DNA of 64,000 nucleotides. It comes from Brachypodius melanocephalos (lineage: Eukaryota > Chordata > Aves > Passeriformes > Pycnonotidae). Positions 35,610-49,340 of this stretch are shown here, in pieces. Location: the NCBI GenBank assembly GCA_013398615.1, contig VZSR01000028.1, forward strand, positions 3,518,402-3,582,401, read 5' to 3'. How positions within the stretch are numbered: the stretch's first letter is position 1; each line of letters starts with the position of its first letter. Both the position numbers and the translations under genes were made by a program. Under the pieces are notes generated by a model, which saw only the letters and a program-made list of their open reading frames with translations, was not told the DNA's origin and did not search any database.

Positions 35610-35705
35610 AGGAAAGCAGGTGAGGCTGGAAGGGCCCTCTTGAGACCATCTAGTGCAAGCTCCATGTGCAAAGCAGGATCAGTTAGAGCATTTCTGATGA
35701 AAAAT
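35610..35705 (-). mobile_element. CR1 LINE 3' fragment
   Basis: Read on the + strand, GAGGCTGGAAGGGCCCTCTT, GAGACCATCTAGTGCAAGCT and AAGCAGGATCAGTTAGAGCA follow the order of the antisense CR1 3' UTR (TTGGAAGGGACCTC, GATCATCTAGTCCAAC, AAGCAGGGTCA.CTAGAGCA). The copy is truncated at both ends, diverged and non-coding. It is of a different CR1 subtype from the intronic one at 829-945. Confidence 0.8.
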
Positions 35706-36737
35706 GAGGCTGGTTATACCAGGCAGTGCACTTGGCATTTCAGAAAATTGCCAGAGGGCAAGGAAGAGGAGGAAAGGGTGATGGGCTTGAAGAAAAGAAA
35801 ATATGGCTGGCTTCAAAAACTATTCTAAACATGGTTTAAATGCTTCTGATTAAGCACCTTTCCATGCCCACCATTAAGGGAGGAAACAGATACTTCTGGG
35901 ATTTTGTACTTTGCTAGGCTAAGTGATGACAATGGAAGATATATGTATATATAGTTGTATAGACTTTACGTAGCTAGATAAGCTTAAGTGAATGCTGTAC
36001 TTAACAAAGGTAGATGGCAACTTTGCAAAACATTTTGAAACCTTTTCTTCAGGCAAACCTTTTTAATGACACATGGGTACAACTGTGGTGGACGGCAACA
36101 AGCTCCCTGTCTGGGGAGCTCAATTTGCAAGAACTGCAGCTGTAGGGCAATCACAGCAAATGAGCAACAGATGAAACAGGTATCACACATGGTGGATGTA
36201 GCACACTCCGAGGTGGTGGCTGCCACCAGGCTCCTGGCCTGTGCTGCTGAGGCTGGGACCTTACATGGTGCTTTGAATGATGGATCTCCCAGTGCACTTG
36301 GGTGAAATGAGGCTGTTTTTAATAATGTGTGTGACACATGCAAGATAGGGATCACTGGCTCTTCAGCAGTTAGAAGGAAACACTAATATCTCCAGGGACA
36401 GACTGACAAGCTGGGGCAAGAGATAAAAAAATTGTGGTGGGCAAACACCACAGTGTTGCCTCTACATGATGAGAGGTCATTTGGCAGACCCTTGGGGAGC
36501 GTGTTTTCGGAGCAGGCTCTGGCCAGTAGTGCTGTCTTTGCCTTTTCACCTGTGCTGAGTGTGTCAGCTGTGCTGCAGCAGCTTTCCCTTGTGACAACCT
36601 GTTTGGTGCACCATCTCCCAGTGGCTCCTGCAGGACCGAAAGGCTGGAGATGTACCAGCAATTCCAGTGAACTACTCTGGCCTTGGACTGTTGGTGCTAA
36701 GGAGCAAAAGCTCCTATCTGAAAGGAAGTACAAGTAC

Positions 36738-36779
36738 ATTTACATTTGAAAATGTAAATTCACTTGTAATTGAAGTGAA
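36738..36779. repeat. Two abutting inverted repeats
   Basis: ATTTACATTT (36738-36747) and AAATGTAAAT (36750-36759) are 2 bp apart. The last base is shared with a second repeat, TTCACTT (36759-36765) and AAGTGAA (36773-36779), with a 7-bp spacer. Together they can form two side-by-side hairpins. Confidence 0.8.
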
Positions 36780-39700
36780 AAATTAGAATCTCAGCCTCTT
36801 GTGTAGGCCAAATTCAGGGAAATGTTGATTATTTCCCCAGAAATTGTTCCATTAGTTTTAATGTTAAATGTAATAGTCAAACAAAATATCAAATGCATGG
36901 CTACAAAGGGTCAATATAAATATTTACTGTAGCATTAACTATATGATACCATTGCAGTGGAATGTTTGGACTCTTCCCCATTACAGTTTTATCATAATTG
37001 ACATGTTTTCCCCAAACATTTTGGTTTGAACAAAATGATATTGATCTTTTTCAAGAAAAACTGTTTTAGTCAGCGTTTTTCTAGGCAGCTGTGGCCCACA
37101 GAGTAGAAGTCAGGCTGACCTTGTTCCCTCCAACATCCTGCAAACAGCTCTTCTGTTGGGTTGCTCTTCCAGGGTAGAGTTTTTGATAAGGTTGGGGAGA
37201 TGATGTGCTCCAGGGGTTCTTGGATTGAATCAAGTGGTGCTGTGAAAGGAATCTGGGGATGCTTAGGAGGATAAAGGAGAGCAAAATGCTTTTGCTATGG
37301 GCATATTAATGACAGAAAGGGGAGATGCTAGAGCCAGCTATTCACAGACATTCATTCTGTGGTTTTGGAGCTAAATCAATGGGAGTAAGGCCCCAGGTGC
37401 CTTTAGGCATCCATCCCTCAATGTGTTGCAGTCTTGCAGTCCTGGCTGTGTCAGGACTAGTCCAGCCAGACATGCTGGAGTGGGGTTGTAAACTATGCTG
37501 GAAAATCTCAGACAGTGGCTCAAAAATGCTGAAGGGTCAGTTTGCCTTAAGCTCAGGCTGCTGGATCCAAATTCTGGATCTGATGGGGTGAGCTGGTTGT
37601 GCCCCAGCAATTACTGAGCACCTTTGCTGCCAGGTGACGGGCTTGCTGGGGTCTTGTAGGAATGCTGGAGCCGTGTTGTACCTGCCTCTTCCCTGTGCAC
37701 TTCAAGGCTGCTCTCCCTGCATGTCCCTGGCTGTTGTCACCTTCCCATAGGTGCAGCTGTACCTCTCTTGTCCCCTCTGAATCTTGCCCACCTCACGGGC
37801 AGCCTCTGGGCTAGCTCCCACCTGGGCTTATCCTGTCAAGGGATGAGCAACTACCAGAGGAGGAGGTATAGGCAACCCTGCTTTGTACCAGTTTAGGGTG
37901 GGCTTAATAATTTTCCACTTCTCGAAGAGGCAAAGTCTCCCTACTGTTCCTGCTGTCTGTGTGTGGTGGAACAAACATCTGTCGGGCAGTTCTAGTTTTC
38001 AAGTGAGGGCAATTACCCATGGCACAGGTGTGTTATCCTCTGAAAGCTTTTATTTCTCTCAAATACATGGACATGTCTGCAAATAATTTGAGGCATTGCT
38101 ATTACATAGGCTTACACCCTATGGAGGATAATTACTGAGATTTTTTCCCTTCACCTTACTGTACCTTTGTTTTATTCACCAGAGGAAAACTCCCACTTAT
38201 GCCCCTCCCAGTTGCCCTATAAAAACTCTCTTTGAAGTGGGAGTACAAGTCACAATAAGTTTATTGTTAAAGTAAATTAGCACTGAATGAGAACACAGTG
38301 TATCTTTATAAGCCAATAGGCTTTTGGAGAATGAGCCATTAAATTCCAGTAGTTTGGCTCCTGTTTGTGGTTCACTGCTGGCTTGTGTGAGTGCCTGATA
38401 AGAATCAGTGGGGGAATGAACTGACCATCTCCTGCAAACACAACACTTTTTTTTTTGTTTTAAACCTCTCTGTCTGCAAAATGCAGAACGTTTAGGGTTG
38501 TGTTTCCTTTCATTGCAGGCTGCATCTGCAGATGATTGGAAACATACCTATAAGTCCCAGGATGTTCAGATAGAAAGCCTTGGAAGTTCAGTTCTACATC
38601 AAACCCTTTGAAGTTCGTTCCCATCTCTGCAAATGACTGATGGAAATGACTGATCATCTGAAACTTGTTAAGAATGTAATCCATTAACTCCCTAGTGGCT
38701 TTTGGATCAGGCCCTTGCAGTGGGCTCTCCTGAAATAAGGCACATTCGTTTTCCATCTCCGTTTTGCTGCATTATTGATTAGTAGGAATCTGAAATGGGA
38801 CAAAATCTAATTAAATTTTCTTTTACTATACTAATTTAAATAGCCTTTAAATGGTACCTGGCACCAAGCGATGCCTAAAATAGGGCAAAAATAACAAAAA
38901 AAAATGTGGGCTTGAAAATTCCAAAGGAAGTGGACATCTTTGAAACATGGGCTGGACTGCAGTGCTAGTTTACTCATCTGGTTATTTTTTAGATCCTGGG
39001 GCTCATCCTGTTCTTGAATGTGGTAGCAAGTTTTCCTGAACAGGGGACAGAGGGAGAATGAAATGCAATTGCTGGCTCCATGCTTTCTTGCTGAGGCTCC
39101 ACTTGTTTTGGCTTGTCTTTAGATTGTGTTTGCAGAACACTCAGCAGGGCTGGATATGAAAATCTCCTTACCACAGGGAATTATTCGTATATTTCCCAAC
39201 TTCCCCATGATCTTTGGAGGAGACTTGAACAAATTCTCACTGTCTGCTGTCCCTGGCTCAGGAGTGAGCAGTGGAGGGAGTTTGCTGACCTGGTTTAACA
39301 TACTGATATGCAAAAAGCAATGCCAGGATCTGGTGAGCATGGCAACATCTTAAAATGGCACTGTGTACATCTGCAGTGAAAGCTTAGGAAGAAAATTGCA
39401 ACTTTACTACTTGTCTTGAAAGCTGTTTAAAGCTGGCACAGGAAAAACTGGAGAGTTTGTCTTTTTTATTGGTTTGGACTCTGAACTCTTTACATGTGCA
39501 CATATGTCTTTGGTAGAGCTGTTACACACAGGGTGGAAGAAACCTGGCTTTGCCTATCAGACCTTTGATTGCTCTGGAAGAACAGTTTTCCAGTTTTTTA
39601 CAGTTTTTCCTGAGGTGACACATTGGAGATTGTATGAACACAGCGTCCTCTTAAAATCATTTTGTAAATTCACAGTGTAGACTAGGATACGTTGATCTCG

Positions 39701-41287
39701 ATGGATGAAAAAGAAAATAAAAAAAAAAACCCACCAGACTATTTTTATGTCTTAAGAAAAAAAAAACCTTCTGAAGTGAAAAATTGACTTGTTGTGGGTG
39801 GTGTTGAAGCCAATGCCTAGAGATGATAATGTGAGTCTTCCTCTGGGCTAGGAAACCATCAGCTCACTTGGTGTGTTGGACCAAGGGTCCAGTACTCCAG
39901 CTCTGGGGACCCAAGGCTTGGAATCCAGGACTGGAGGGTGTGAGCTGGATTTTCTTGGACTGTGACAGTTTCTTAGGGCTACAGTAGCCCACAGCAGCTG
40001 GCAGACATTGCTGCAGCCCTGAGGTTGCTCTAGTTAGCACTGAGATCTGTGCAGTGAAATATTTCATGCTGTAGGAACTGAAGTGCTAAATGGAATCCAC
40101 TTGGGAGCACAAGGCCAGGTAAAGCATTAACACCAGAGTTAAGACAAGCTAATTCAGGAATAACTAATATTGTTGACTTTGCTTGCACAAAATGTCACTT
40201 TCTTTGAGCTTTTATTTTCTCTCCCAAGAGTAGGTTTAAGGGCAAACACAAATATTAGTCATCTTTCTCCTATTAATTATTGTTAAAGATTTAAAGGGTC
40301 ATAGACTTTGAAGTTAATGCCCCATTCAATGTGGGAAAAGGCAAAACTGTACATCCCCAGTGGTGGTGTTCTTTCTGGCTGGCTGGTTGATCACAGGCTG
40401 ACTGTCCTGCCTTGTGACATCAGCAGCACACGGTGTTACTTAGGGGCAGTAATTGTGAGAAGAAGAGGGCTTCAGATGAACAGAGTGAGCGTGGCTGCAG
40501 GTGTGCAGCACACATGCATGCACTCCTGCACACGTAGGTGATTGAATGCAGCACTGCCCTGCTCCTAAATCCTGGTGTGCCAAGGCCTGCTTTCCTGCCC
40601 TTGTGCAAGATTTTATCTGTGCTTATCCTGTAGAGTGATGTCTTTCATGTCATATATATGAAAGGACTTCTGAAACCCTGGATTAACACTTTACTCCAGA
40701 GCTGATCTCCTTCAAATGTGGGTGGTTTCCATGGCCTGCTCCACTCTCAAAGTGACGGTCCAAATGGCATTGCAGGGCTCCTGGATTCACATTTGTCAGT
40801 TCCAGGTCAGGTTTCTTAGCTTTACAAAAGTGAAAATGTTTTGTAACCCTCTGCCCATTTCCTTGGATAAAGATGAGCAGAGTTATTTCTTTCTCAGAAA
40901 TCTCCTCTCTTGCCTGTGTGATTGCCTTTTATCAGCCCCACACAGATATTACGAGGGATGGAGTTTGAACTCAGAGCTATTAATGGGGATGTGTGTAGGA
41001 AAAAAGGACCCAACCCTGCTAACAAGATTTTAGGAAGATTTGAAGAATGGAACAGCTTTTATGAACTTAGTGTGTTTGTAACACAACATCGAATGCAATA
41101 TTGAATTTAAACCTATGAAAAGACCAACAACTTGGCTAAAAAATTGATTATTTTTACCTAATCAGTTTCATTTGCCACAAATGCAATTTTGAATCAAAGA
41201 CAGCTATTACTTTGGATCACATTCAATGAGTAGTTTTGGCTTGAAGTGTTGAAATATTCTGTATTATATCTGTATAGCTATACCTGT

Positions 41288-41315
41288 AAAAAAACCAAAA
41301 AAAACCAAAAAAAAA
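41288..41315. repeat. (A8CC)n simple repeat
   Basis: Three A runs (7-9 long) are separated by CC. Similar A-rich/C-spaced tracts recur at 57870-57970, 59800-59860 and 61553-61583. Confidence 0.85.
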
Positions 41316-42439
41316 CTGTTCTGCACTTCTCAAAGTATTTCAGTTTGGGGCATTTGTAAAGTAGAGATGGATTTTCTTTTCTGCAGTGACAATTCAAATT
41401 TAAAAACTCATATTTATAAAAGGACGTATTTTTTCCTGTTGTCTAAAAGAAAAAAGAATATTTTGGAAGTTGGTGGTATTTTCTTTTAAATCTATGTGAT
41501 TTTTCTGGAAGGTTTAAAAAAGGAAACATTTCATCAAGAGCAGATCTTCTTAAGAGTCCTCCTGTTCATTTAAAATTTAATTTTTAAATATTGCTGCTGA
41601 GCCACTGAGTGCAGCTCTATTTGTAGTAAAAGCCAGGGTAATTGCTGCCTAGAAGTGGGATTTGCTCCCACATTGCCTCCCTGCTGTGATTACCTCTCTC
41701 CAGGGCCTTCTAGGGTGTCTGATGCTCTATCTTCCAGGACTTGATTGGACATTATGAGAAGGAAAAGTAAGGGCTCACTCTGTAGCCTGGCCTTCCTTTC
41801 CAGTACATGGGTGTCCACAATGCAAGTCTTCCCCTTTACTGAAAAGGTCTGCAAAAGACCCCAAGACCCCCAAAATCAAAACAAACAAGAAAACTCAACC
41901 TCAGCTTTGTGCAGCTTGAATGGATATCCACAACTATTGTGTGCAGCAATATTTGTAAAAATGGAACAGCACTTCTCACTTGTTTCTGAACTCATCTGCC
42001 TCTTCTGTGACAGTGACAGGCTCAGAAATGACTGCTCATTACAATAGGTGGAAATCATGAGTACAGAGGGACTGGGAGGAAAATTGCATTGCAATCTGCC
42101 ATCCATCCTGGAAAGCAGGAGATGATGCTGTGCCAGCATGTCCTCTGTACATGCTGTTTGAGGGCAAAAGGGGAGCTGGACTCTCCCTGGGGTCGATGCT
42201 GAGCTTTAGCACCTTTCAGAAATCAGGTCTTGAAGCAAGCGAGCGAACACGGTGAAGGCGCAGCCCTGGTTCCACAGCAGGGCTCGGGGCAGCAGGATCC
42301 CCTCACCTGGCAGTGGGCAGGTTGAGGCAGCACTGGAGAGAACCACTTGGCACCGGGCAGGTGGAGCAGACAGCAGGAGTGCAGCACCATGTGCTCCACG
42401 ACCTGGCATTAATGAGACACCTACTGGAATTCTGCACGC

Positions 42440-42560
42440 TCTCTAAAGACCTTCTGTGCGGAAAATTGTTATGTTTACCCTAATCCTCTGCAAGTGAAAA
42501 AACGAACGGGAACCTTCCCAGCTGTACTTATTTGTGGACTTCCCGAGAACCTTTTAGAGC
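42440..42560. promoter_or_regulatory. Candidate conserved non-coding block
   Basis: Unique sequence with retained CpGs (GTGCGGAAAATTG, AAAAAACGAACGGGAA, TCCCGAGAAC) and an AT-rich background. There are no repeats. The call rests on composition. Confidence 0.3.
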
Positions 42561-45500
42561 CTTGCAAGTCACTTAGTGTTCTGGAAAGAGGTGCTGAGAG
42601 GTAGGCAGCTGCTGCAAGCAATGCACTAACTGGAGAGTCTGGTGCACAAGATGGGGAGGGTTCAGCATTAAGGTCTGTTATTTGACTTGACAGTCAGAGT
42701 TCAGTTTTTCCAAGCATTTTCCCTCTGTGTGTGCACACTCTGAAAAGCACTGCTGCTGCACATGCAGAAGAGAGCTAACACACCACGGATGGAAGCATGC
42801 AGTGGAGAGCAGCACTTAAAAACGCAGGCACCCAAGATTTCGGCTCTATTTTAAAGGATCTTAAATATCTGACGTGCTGAGTTCTACCCAAAAGATTGGG
42901 TATAGAACTAGTAGTGAAGAATTAGACTGAGCCATTCCAGGCTCTGTTTAGAAGTGCTTTTTCCTAGATCATCTTAAAAGCTGTTGCCTTCTTCAGTGGC
43001 AGTAGCATGCAGTCTGTGCAAGTAGGCTCTGTGTTAGGAGCACAGTGTTCTCTGGCTTGTGATGCATCTGGACTGGTGGGAAGGGTTCACTCTCTACTCT
43101 TTTCTTCTGGAGATGTCCACTGCACATCTGTTTTTGAAGTAAGTGGTTGCTCTCCTGCTGCAATCCTTTGCCTGCACTGCCATTTTATGATCACAGCCCT
43201 GATCTACAACCTGTGATGGTTCAAATTTGAAACTGGCTCAGCAGCTGGACAATTTAAGTGTTGCTTCTGGAGCCCTGCCCCAGAGGGCTGACCCTTGCTG
43301 AGACAGAACTAGGAGTTCTCTCCTGACATGATGTGGGCTTCACTGGTTTGCAGCACCACAGGAAGTGACCCTGCACCCTCAGCCTTGGCTCCTGTTTCTT
43401 TGACCTGCCTAGAGAGAAGAATGGAGAAGAGAGCACAATCAGAAAGGCAGAGGAACTATTCTTTTGTTGGGGGCTGGGATGCCCTACTACTGACTGTAGC
43501 TGAGAACAGGCATAAGATCCTCTGTAGTACCAGAGCCAGGATGCTGAAAGAGAAATATATAATCTTGTGCCTGGTGTGGTAGGGGGAGGGAAAAAATGTC
43601 TCTTAAAGTGTAATAACACCTAGGTTTTATAATCCTGCCCAGCTCAGGCTTGACAATTCTTCTGATAGCCCAAATACTATAAATTTAGTTAAAGATAACA
43701 GAACAGATGGGCAAAACATATGGTTTGTAGGTAGTGTGTGGTGGTTGATATTTGTGGTACATTAGGGGAATTTATTTTATTCTCTCTTTCCTTGTATAAT
43801 TTTTTTGATACTTTTTTGAATTCTTTGTGCCTTTAGGTGAGCTTGGGGCTTTGCAAATGTCTTATGACTTCGCTTTGTTCAACCAAATTATCTGTTGCTT
43901 TGTAAATCTTCTTTAGAGAGTTTATTGCCTGTACATTTTAACTTCAAGCTCCAGTCTGAGCCAGTAGAAGCTGGATCACTTAGAGACTAATCACTTATTC
44001 CATCTGTCCCATAAATATTTGTGGAGAACTTAAATGGACAAGTGATACAGTATTGAGACTGCCCTTAGCTTGGCTGTTTTCTCAGCCCTCACCATGTGCA
44101 CTGGACACTGAGTTTGCCATGGATGCAGGGTGTGACTGCATGGGCTACCTGGGAGCAGTGTGTGACCAGCTGGGCAGAGGCCACATTCCCACCTGTGCTG
44201 GCCTTTTCCTGCTGGGACACAGCTCCCCACCAGCTCTGTCCCCAGGAGGGGACACCTCAAGCAGTGTGTGCTGCTGCCAGCAGCATGGATGGCTTCCCTT
44301 CTGATTTTGTTTAGAGCAAGCCTGCCTGTTCTGCAGGGGACTGCTTGGAGAAACACCAGAATATTAACCCCCTGATTTACCTGCCAATCTCCTCCCCAGA
44401 AAATCAGAGTCTTATGCCAGAGCTAGATACAATACTGAGCTTTTTATATGATGTTAGACCCAGGCAAGTCAGGTTAAGTTCAGTGCACACATGTACAAAT
44501 GCTTCATGTGTTTGCTTATGGAAATCTGAGAAAAGCTGAGTAAGAATGAGTCATGGTTACAGCACAGATTTATGTTTAAGGGAAAGGCATGTCAGAGAAA
44601 TGTAGAGGGCAAAATACATTTGCCCATAACTTTGTGATGGTTGAGAAGAGCCTTTTTTTCTTTTGCAAAGGACATTTGAAATCTGGTCTTTCTATGTGGC
44701 CACAGTTTGAAAGGAGGATGCATGTTTTGTGCCATACTGAATGAACAGGGTAAAGTCTGGGTTCTGATAAAGGATGAGATCAGGCTTGAACCAAACTCAG
44801 CTTCAACTGTCAGAGTTTTCTGTCTGAATTTCATCTAAGTGCTGTGAGTTTTGAGACAGGGTGCTGACCTACCCACAAGTTTCTGCCTTGTTTTTTGACT
44901 GTACCCTTGTGAGGTAGGGACAGTGTCTTGGACCAGAGCTTCTGAATATGTTTAAGCCTGTGTTTGTAATCCACTGATCCACCTTGGTTCATCACCTGCA
45001 TGCCTGCCTTCCTGCAAGCCCAGAAATTGCAGGTATCTGTACTCCCTCTCACATTTAGTAACAAAATCCCTTGCAGCGGTATTCTTGTTACGTTGCTGAC
45101 CTAATGAGTCCCACTCTGGTGGATATATCTGAAAACCATCTATAGGTTTTTGACCTCAGTTTAAGCCAAGGCTCTTCCCTATTGTCTCAAACTCCTTAAA
45201 GCAGCCTGGTGGTGCACGATCTGTCACTGGAGATGTGGACTCTGTGAGCATCCTGATCAAATTAATAAGGTAAATATTTTCTGTTTTGCAAACACTGTGA
45301 ATGTGCTGCCCTGTGCCACAGATGACATAAAGAGCATGGCATGAAGTTTATCCTGATGAGAAAGCCAAATATGTCATGGGGAACCAGATGAAGCTGAGAG
45401 TTTAGATCAATTTAACTGAGCCAGGCTTGGATTGATGTCCTTGCTGCTGAGAACAGGATACTGAATAGCTGTGTTTTATTCAAACTGTGGAAAATTGAGC

Positions 45501-48500
45501 AGAAGATTACTACTTTAGCTGTCTGGAAAAATGCACTGCAAAATAATGGGAACTAAGGATGTAATCCTGCAACACGTTTGGCATTCCTATAATCAGTGTA
45601 TGCTTGATGCATAAATCTGCTCCAGCCAATGGGGTCAGTTCTGGGCTCCCATTGACAAGGATGGATTTCAGGACTGGCTTGTGGAATTGACTCACTGATG
45701 TGGATTTGTATTTCGGGAGCAGTGGTCAGGTTCCAGCTGGCAGAAGGGCAGTGTGAGTTGTCACTGAAAGCACAGCTCAAAGGCAGAGGGAAATTGTAGG
45801 AGAAGGATTATCCTGGCAAGGCAATTTGGGCCTTCCCAAATTTTAGGATTATTGCAATACGCACATGCTGATCAATGAAGATCTTTAACTCTGGCATCTC
45901 CCCCTTGAGGTCGGACTTTAAAACTACAAAATTCCGGGAATCAAAGGAAATTTCAGAACTGCATTGAAGACCCAAGCTGCAGTTCCCTGTGCAGACTTGT
46001 GGCTCCCGTGTTAGCTGGGTGCATTATGGCTGCCTGGGCAACCTAAGAAATGAGGGAGTAAAGTAATGGAGAAGGGGCTTTGCATTAGTCTCTGTTGGTA
46101 CCAGAGTGAGCAAAACTGGGGTCTAGAACTTGGAAAGGTGAAGGAAAAATAATGGGCCTGATATTAATGGAAGATGAATGTTCTGCCATGTTGCTTAGCC
46201 CATCGCTGAAGGTCTGTGGAGAGATGCTGTGGCTGGGGACAGGATGACTGTGCCTGGGGAGCTCTACAGATTGGTCTTGTTCTTTTGCTTGACTGGAGAA
46301 CACTTCTGCTCCAACACACAGCCTTTGTAAAATCATAATGTGTTTACAAAGTCACTTTCCAAACCTAGAATACATCCTTAGGAAGGGACTCCTGCATGAG
46401 TCAGAAGTTTTAAAAGAATTGTTACTGAGTTTCTGGTGGTATTTTATGTATATATGTATTGAAAATATTTCTTTTGGAGGGTTACAGGAAGCATAACTAT
46501 TCCCTTGGTCTTTAAGCGAGGTGTTTTTTCAGCTGTCATTGTGTCTTTTTTTTCTTAAACTTACCCTTGTAATTAAAAGGGCATGACAAACTTCTGCATT
46601 CCTAAATGTTGACCCATATAAGATGATTGGTTGTTCTTGATGTATTTTTTCCACTTTTCTCTTCCTTGAGTTCCTAGTTCCCAGGTAGCCAAAATTATCT
46701 GTTTGCTACTAATAGCTTTTCCACCCACTTGCCCCACCTAGTTAGAGGTTCAGCGATGCAGCATTTTAAAATTAGCCAGAACCTGATTTTGCTTGGGCTT
46801 ACACTGACTTGTGTGGCTGTAGCTCCAGCAAGGAGGACAGAACCAGTCTCAATCTATAAACTTTAGTTCTCTGAAATACTTGGCAGTGACTTCTTTTAAC
46901 CTTATTGCAGAAATTTCCTTTGCAAGACCACGAAAAATGTATTTTACATCTGATAGGGAATGTAATGAGTCCTAGGTTTACTCACAATTTCAGTAAATGT
47001 GTCTTGCTGAAAACTTTATAGACAGGCCCTTTGGCAAGGGAATGGAACAGAGCAGAGCTGCAGCCTTTGAAGGCCTGAGGCTGGAATCACCACTGCACCA
47101 CATCTGGCTGAAGGGGGGTGGATGTCTGCAGTGCAGCAAGGTAACAGATGCCATCCTGATCCTGAAGGAGTTTTCACCTCCTGTGCACTGGTATAAGTGA
47201 CTGCATGTAGCCTAGGCACACTTTTCTGGGTGGCAGAGAAAATCATGAATGAGAAGAGAGATATCAGCACCAAAGGATACAAAGAGGGAGAACAATGAAG
47301 TCTCGTTGGCATTGCTGTGGAGAAAACAATAAAATCATTAGTAAAAAAAACTGCAATGAAAGAGGGTTTAGCTATTGGCTGTGGCTCTCAGAGCCCTTTA
47401 CTCTGGTGAATATTTAGTAGGAGTACCCAGGGCTGCAGCTGTCCCCAATGTCCCCAGTGTGCCTCTGCTGAGTCCACCTCTCCCTGGAATCTTTCATGCA
47501 GCTGCTACCTCACAGAGCTGAAGACCTCTAGGCCAGTTTGCTTCTTCCTTTCCTTGGATGTGGTGACTGTGATTAGCTAATAAAGGGGCTCCATTGTGAG
47601 AGAAATGTGAGCTAATGAATGGAAGGAACATGCTGACTTTCAATTCCATAGCGCTTTATAATCTGTTCAAGACCAAAAATGTCATTTGTTACTAAAGGCT
47701 TGTGATTTTGCTGTTCTTGGTATTGTTGCAAAGGCAGTCTAATTATGTCTCTGCTTGGACTTATTTATATTGCTTGTGCACAGGCCTCTTTTTCCTGTCT
47801 TTTTAAACAGGAAAGGCCAGGAGAATCTGGTAGCAGTGAGGCTGTCTCTGTCTCTGGGGAGACTGCACATGGGGCAGCCTGTGCTCCTCACAGATATCCT
47901 GCCAGCGATGCCATTCCCTCCATATTAGCAGAAATATGCCACTGGCCCAAGGTGAGGATGGGCCTTGTTTGGTGTCAGACCTGTCTTGGCTTATTTTGGC
48001 CCACAAGGTGTTTTCCTCTTCTCATAAATTTATCCTATAGCTCGAATTTAGTCAACAAAAAGTGAATGCAAAAAGGGCATTCAAGAAAGGGAGGAGAAAG
48101 GACAAGTTTATAGAAGTGTGAGGGAAATGGTGTTGATGGCTGGCACTCAGGGTAAATGGAAATCAGATGAACAAAGCAACACATCAGTATCTGGCTGATG
48201 CAGAATTTAGGGCATTTAATTTAATGTTTGGAGAAGGATCCCAGTTGGGCTGATGCACAGGGTAAACTCATTGAGGCCATCTTTGGGTTCTCATTGTATT
48301 AGCACAAGGAACCACAGTTCTCCTGCTGTTACTGGATTTCTGTATAAAAGTGAATCTAAGCTGGGTGTTTCTGTCCACCCTGAGTAAAATGAAGGCATAA
48401 TAAATAAGTCAATAAAATCTGTCTTTGTGAGGAAGTAAAACAGCCCTTTTGTGTACGTACGTGCCAACGCCCAGAGCACCCTTGTAAAACAGAAGCTGCA

Positions 48501-48639
48501 GCTCTTCCCCCAGTCCTTCCTGGTGTGAATGTGACAGTGGCAGCAATCTGCACCAGGCTTTTCTGCTCCTGCAGAGCACCAGGAGAGTTAAAACAAAGAG
48601 CCAAACACTCTTGGAAACGAAGACACAGCAGGAGCTTGG
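42561..48639. other. Intergenic block
   Basis: No gene is supported. A candidate conserved patch lies at 45840-45960 (retained CpGs in ATACGCACATG, GGTCGGAC and TTCCGGGAAT). AT-rich stretches at 43.7-43.95 kb and 46.4-46.65 kb are unremarkable. No repeats or element ends are recognised elsewhere. Confidence 0.6.
45840..45960. promoter_or_regulatory. Candidate conserved non-coding block with TTCCGGGAA core
   Basis: AT-rich unique sequence with isolated CpGs, including ATTCCGGGAAT (a STAT-like palindromic core) near 45931-45941, and ATTGCAATACGCA upstream. Function is not established. Confidence 0.3.
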
Positions 48640-49340
48640 CATGTGTTTTGAGAAAGAAGGAAGTATGCGTAAATATTTGAGGGGAACAACCGTTTTAGTC
48701 TTTTCAGGGGCCTGGTCTATAGGGTTTTGCTGAGGCCAGAAGGATGAAGCCCTGTGTTTGTCATTAGGACTAGGTACACACGGTTCCGTGGATTTTGTAC
48801 TTTTACAGCTGCTCTGGGATAACTCGAGAAAAAAAATAATGCTTTATGGTCCTTGATTATCAGGTTACAGTTTATTAGAGATATAAATGCCAGCAATTTA
48901 AATGACTCGGTATTAGATTGTCCTTGAAAAAACAAAATTTGTAACTAAAAGGACAGTGCAATGAACTTTTTATGAAATAATAATGCCATTTTAGATGGAA
49001 CAAGTACCGTATATTTTTACGTTCAAAATCATTGAGTACTTCTAAGCAAAGTATCTGTGCATTGTTTATCTTTCTTCTGTATGAACAAAAGTATTTTATT
49101 GCTAGCTATTATGGACTCCACAATCTCTGTGCAGAGATTATAATGAACTAGATACAGGGCACTATCAATAATCTTAGTTAAGGTTTCAGTTCTATTAGCT
49201 TAGTACACTGATAGCACTCACTGCAGATTGAATGACAGTCAAAAGCATACCACGAGAATAACTGGACAACATATACCTACATGAAAAATTATTCTAAAGG
49301 GCCATATATCACACTGATTCCTGAAAGTACGGCTGATCTT
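48640..49340. promoter_or_regulatory. Large candidate conserved enhancer-like block
   Basis: About 700 bp of continuous unique AT-rich sequence has no simple repeats. It retains scattered CpGs (CAACCGTTTTAG, CACACGGTTCCGTGG, AACTCGAG, GACTCGGTAT, GTACCGTATATTTTTACGTT, CCACGAGAAT) and has dense homeodomain/forkhead-like cores (GTTTATC, TAATAATG, TCAATAATC). It is the longest stretch of this type in the window. Conservation is inferred from composition. Confidence 0.4.

Larger units (their letters stand above)
35706..42430. other. Intergenic block
   Basis: No gene is supported. It contains a TA/GTATA run near 35941-35955, a near-perfect double inverted repeat (36738-36779), AT-rich unique patches (36780-37040, 38790-38890, 41100-41260, 41380-41600) and an A-rich AAAAAAAACC repeat (41288-41315). 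The GC-moderate stretches at 37.6-37.9 kb and 39.8-40.0 kb show nothing recognisable. Confidence 0.6.
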
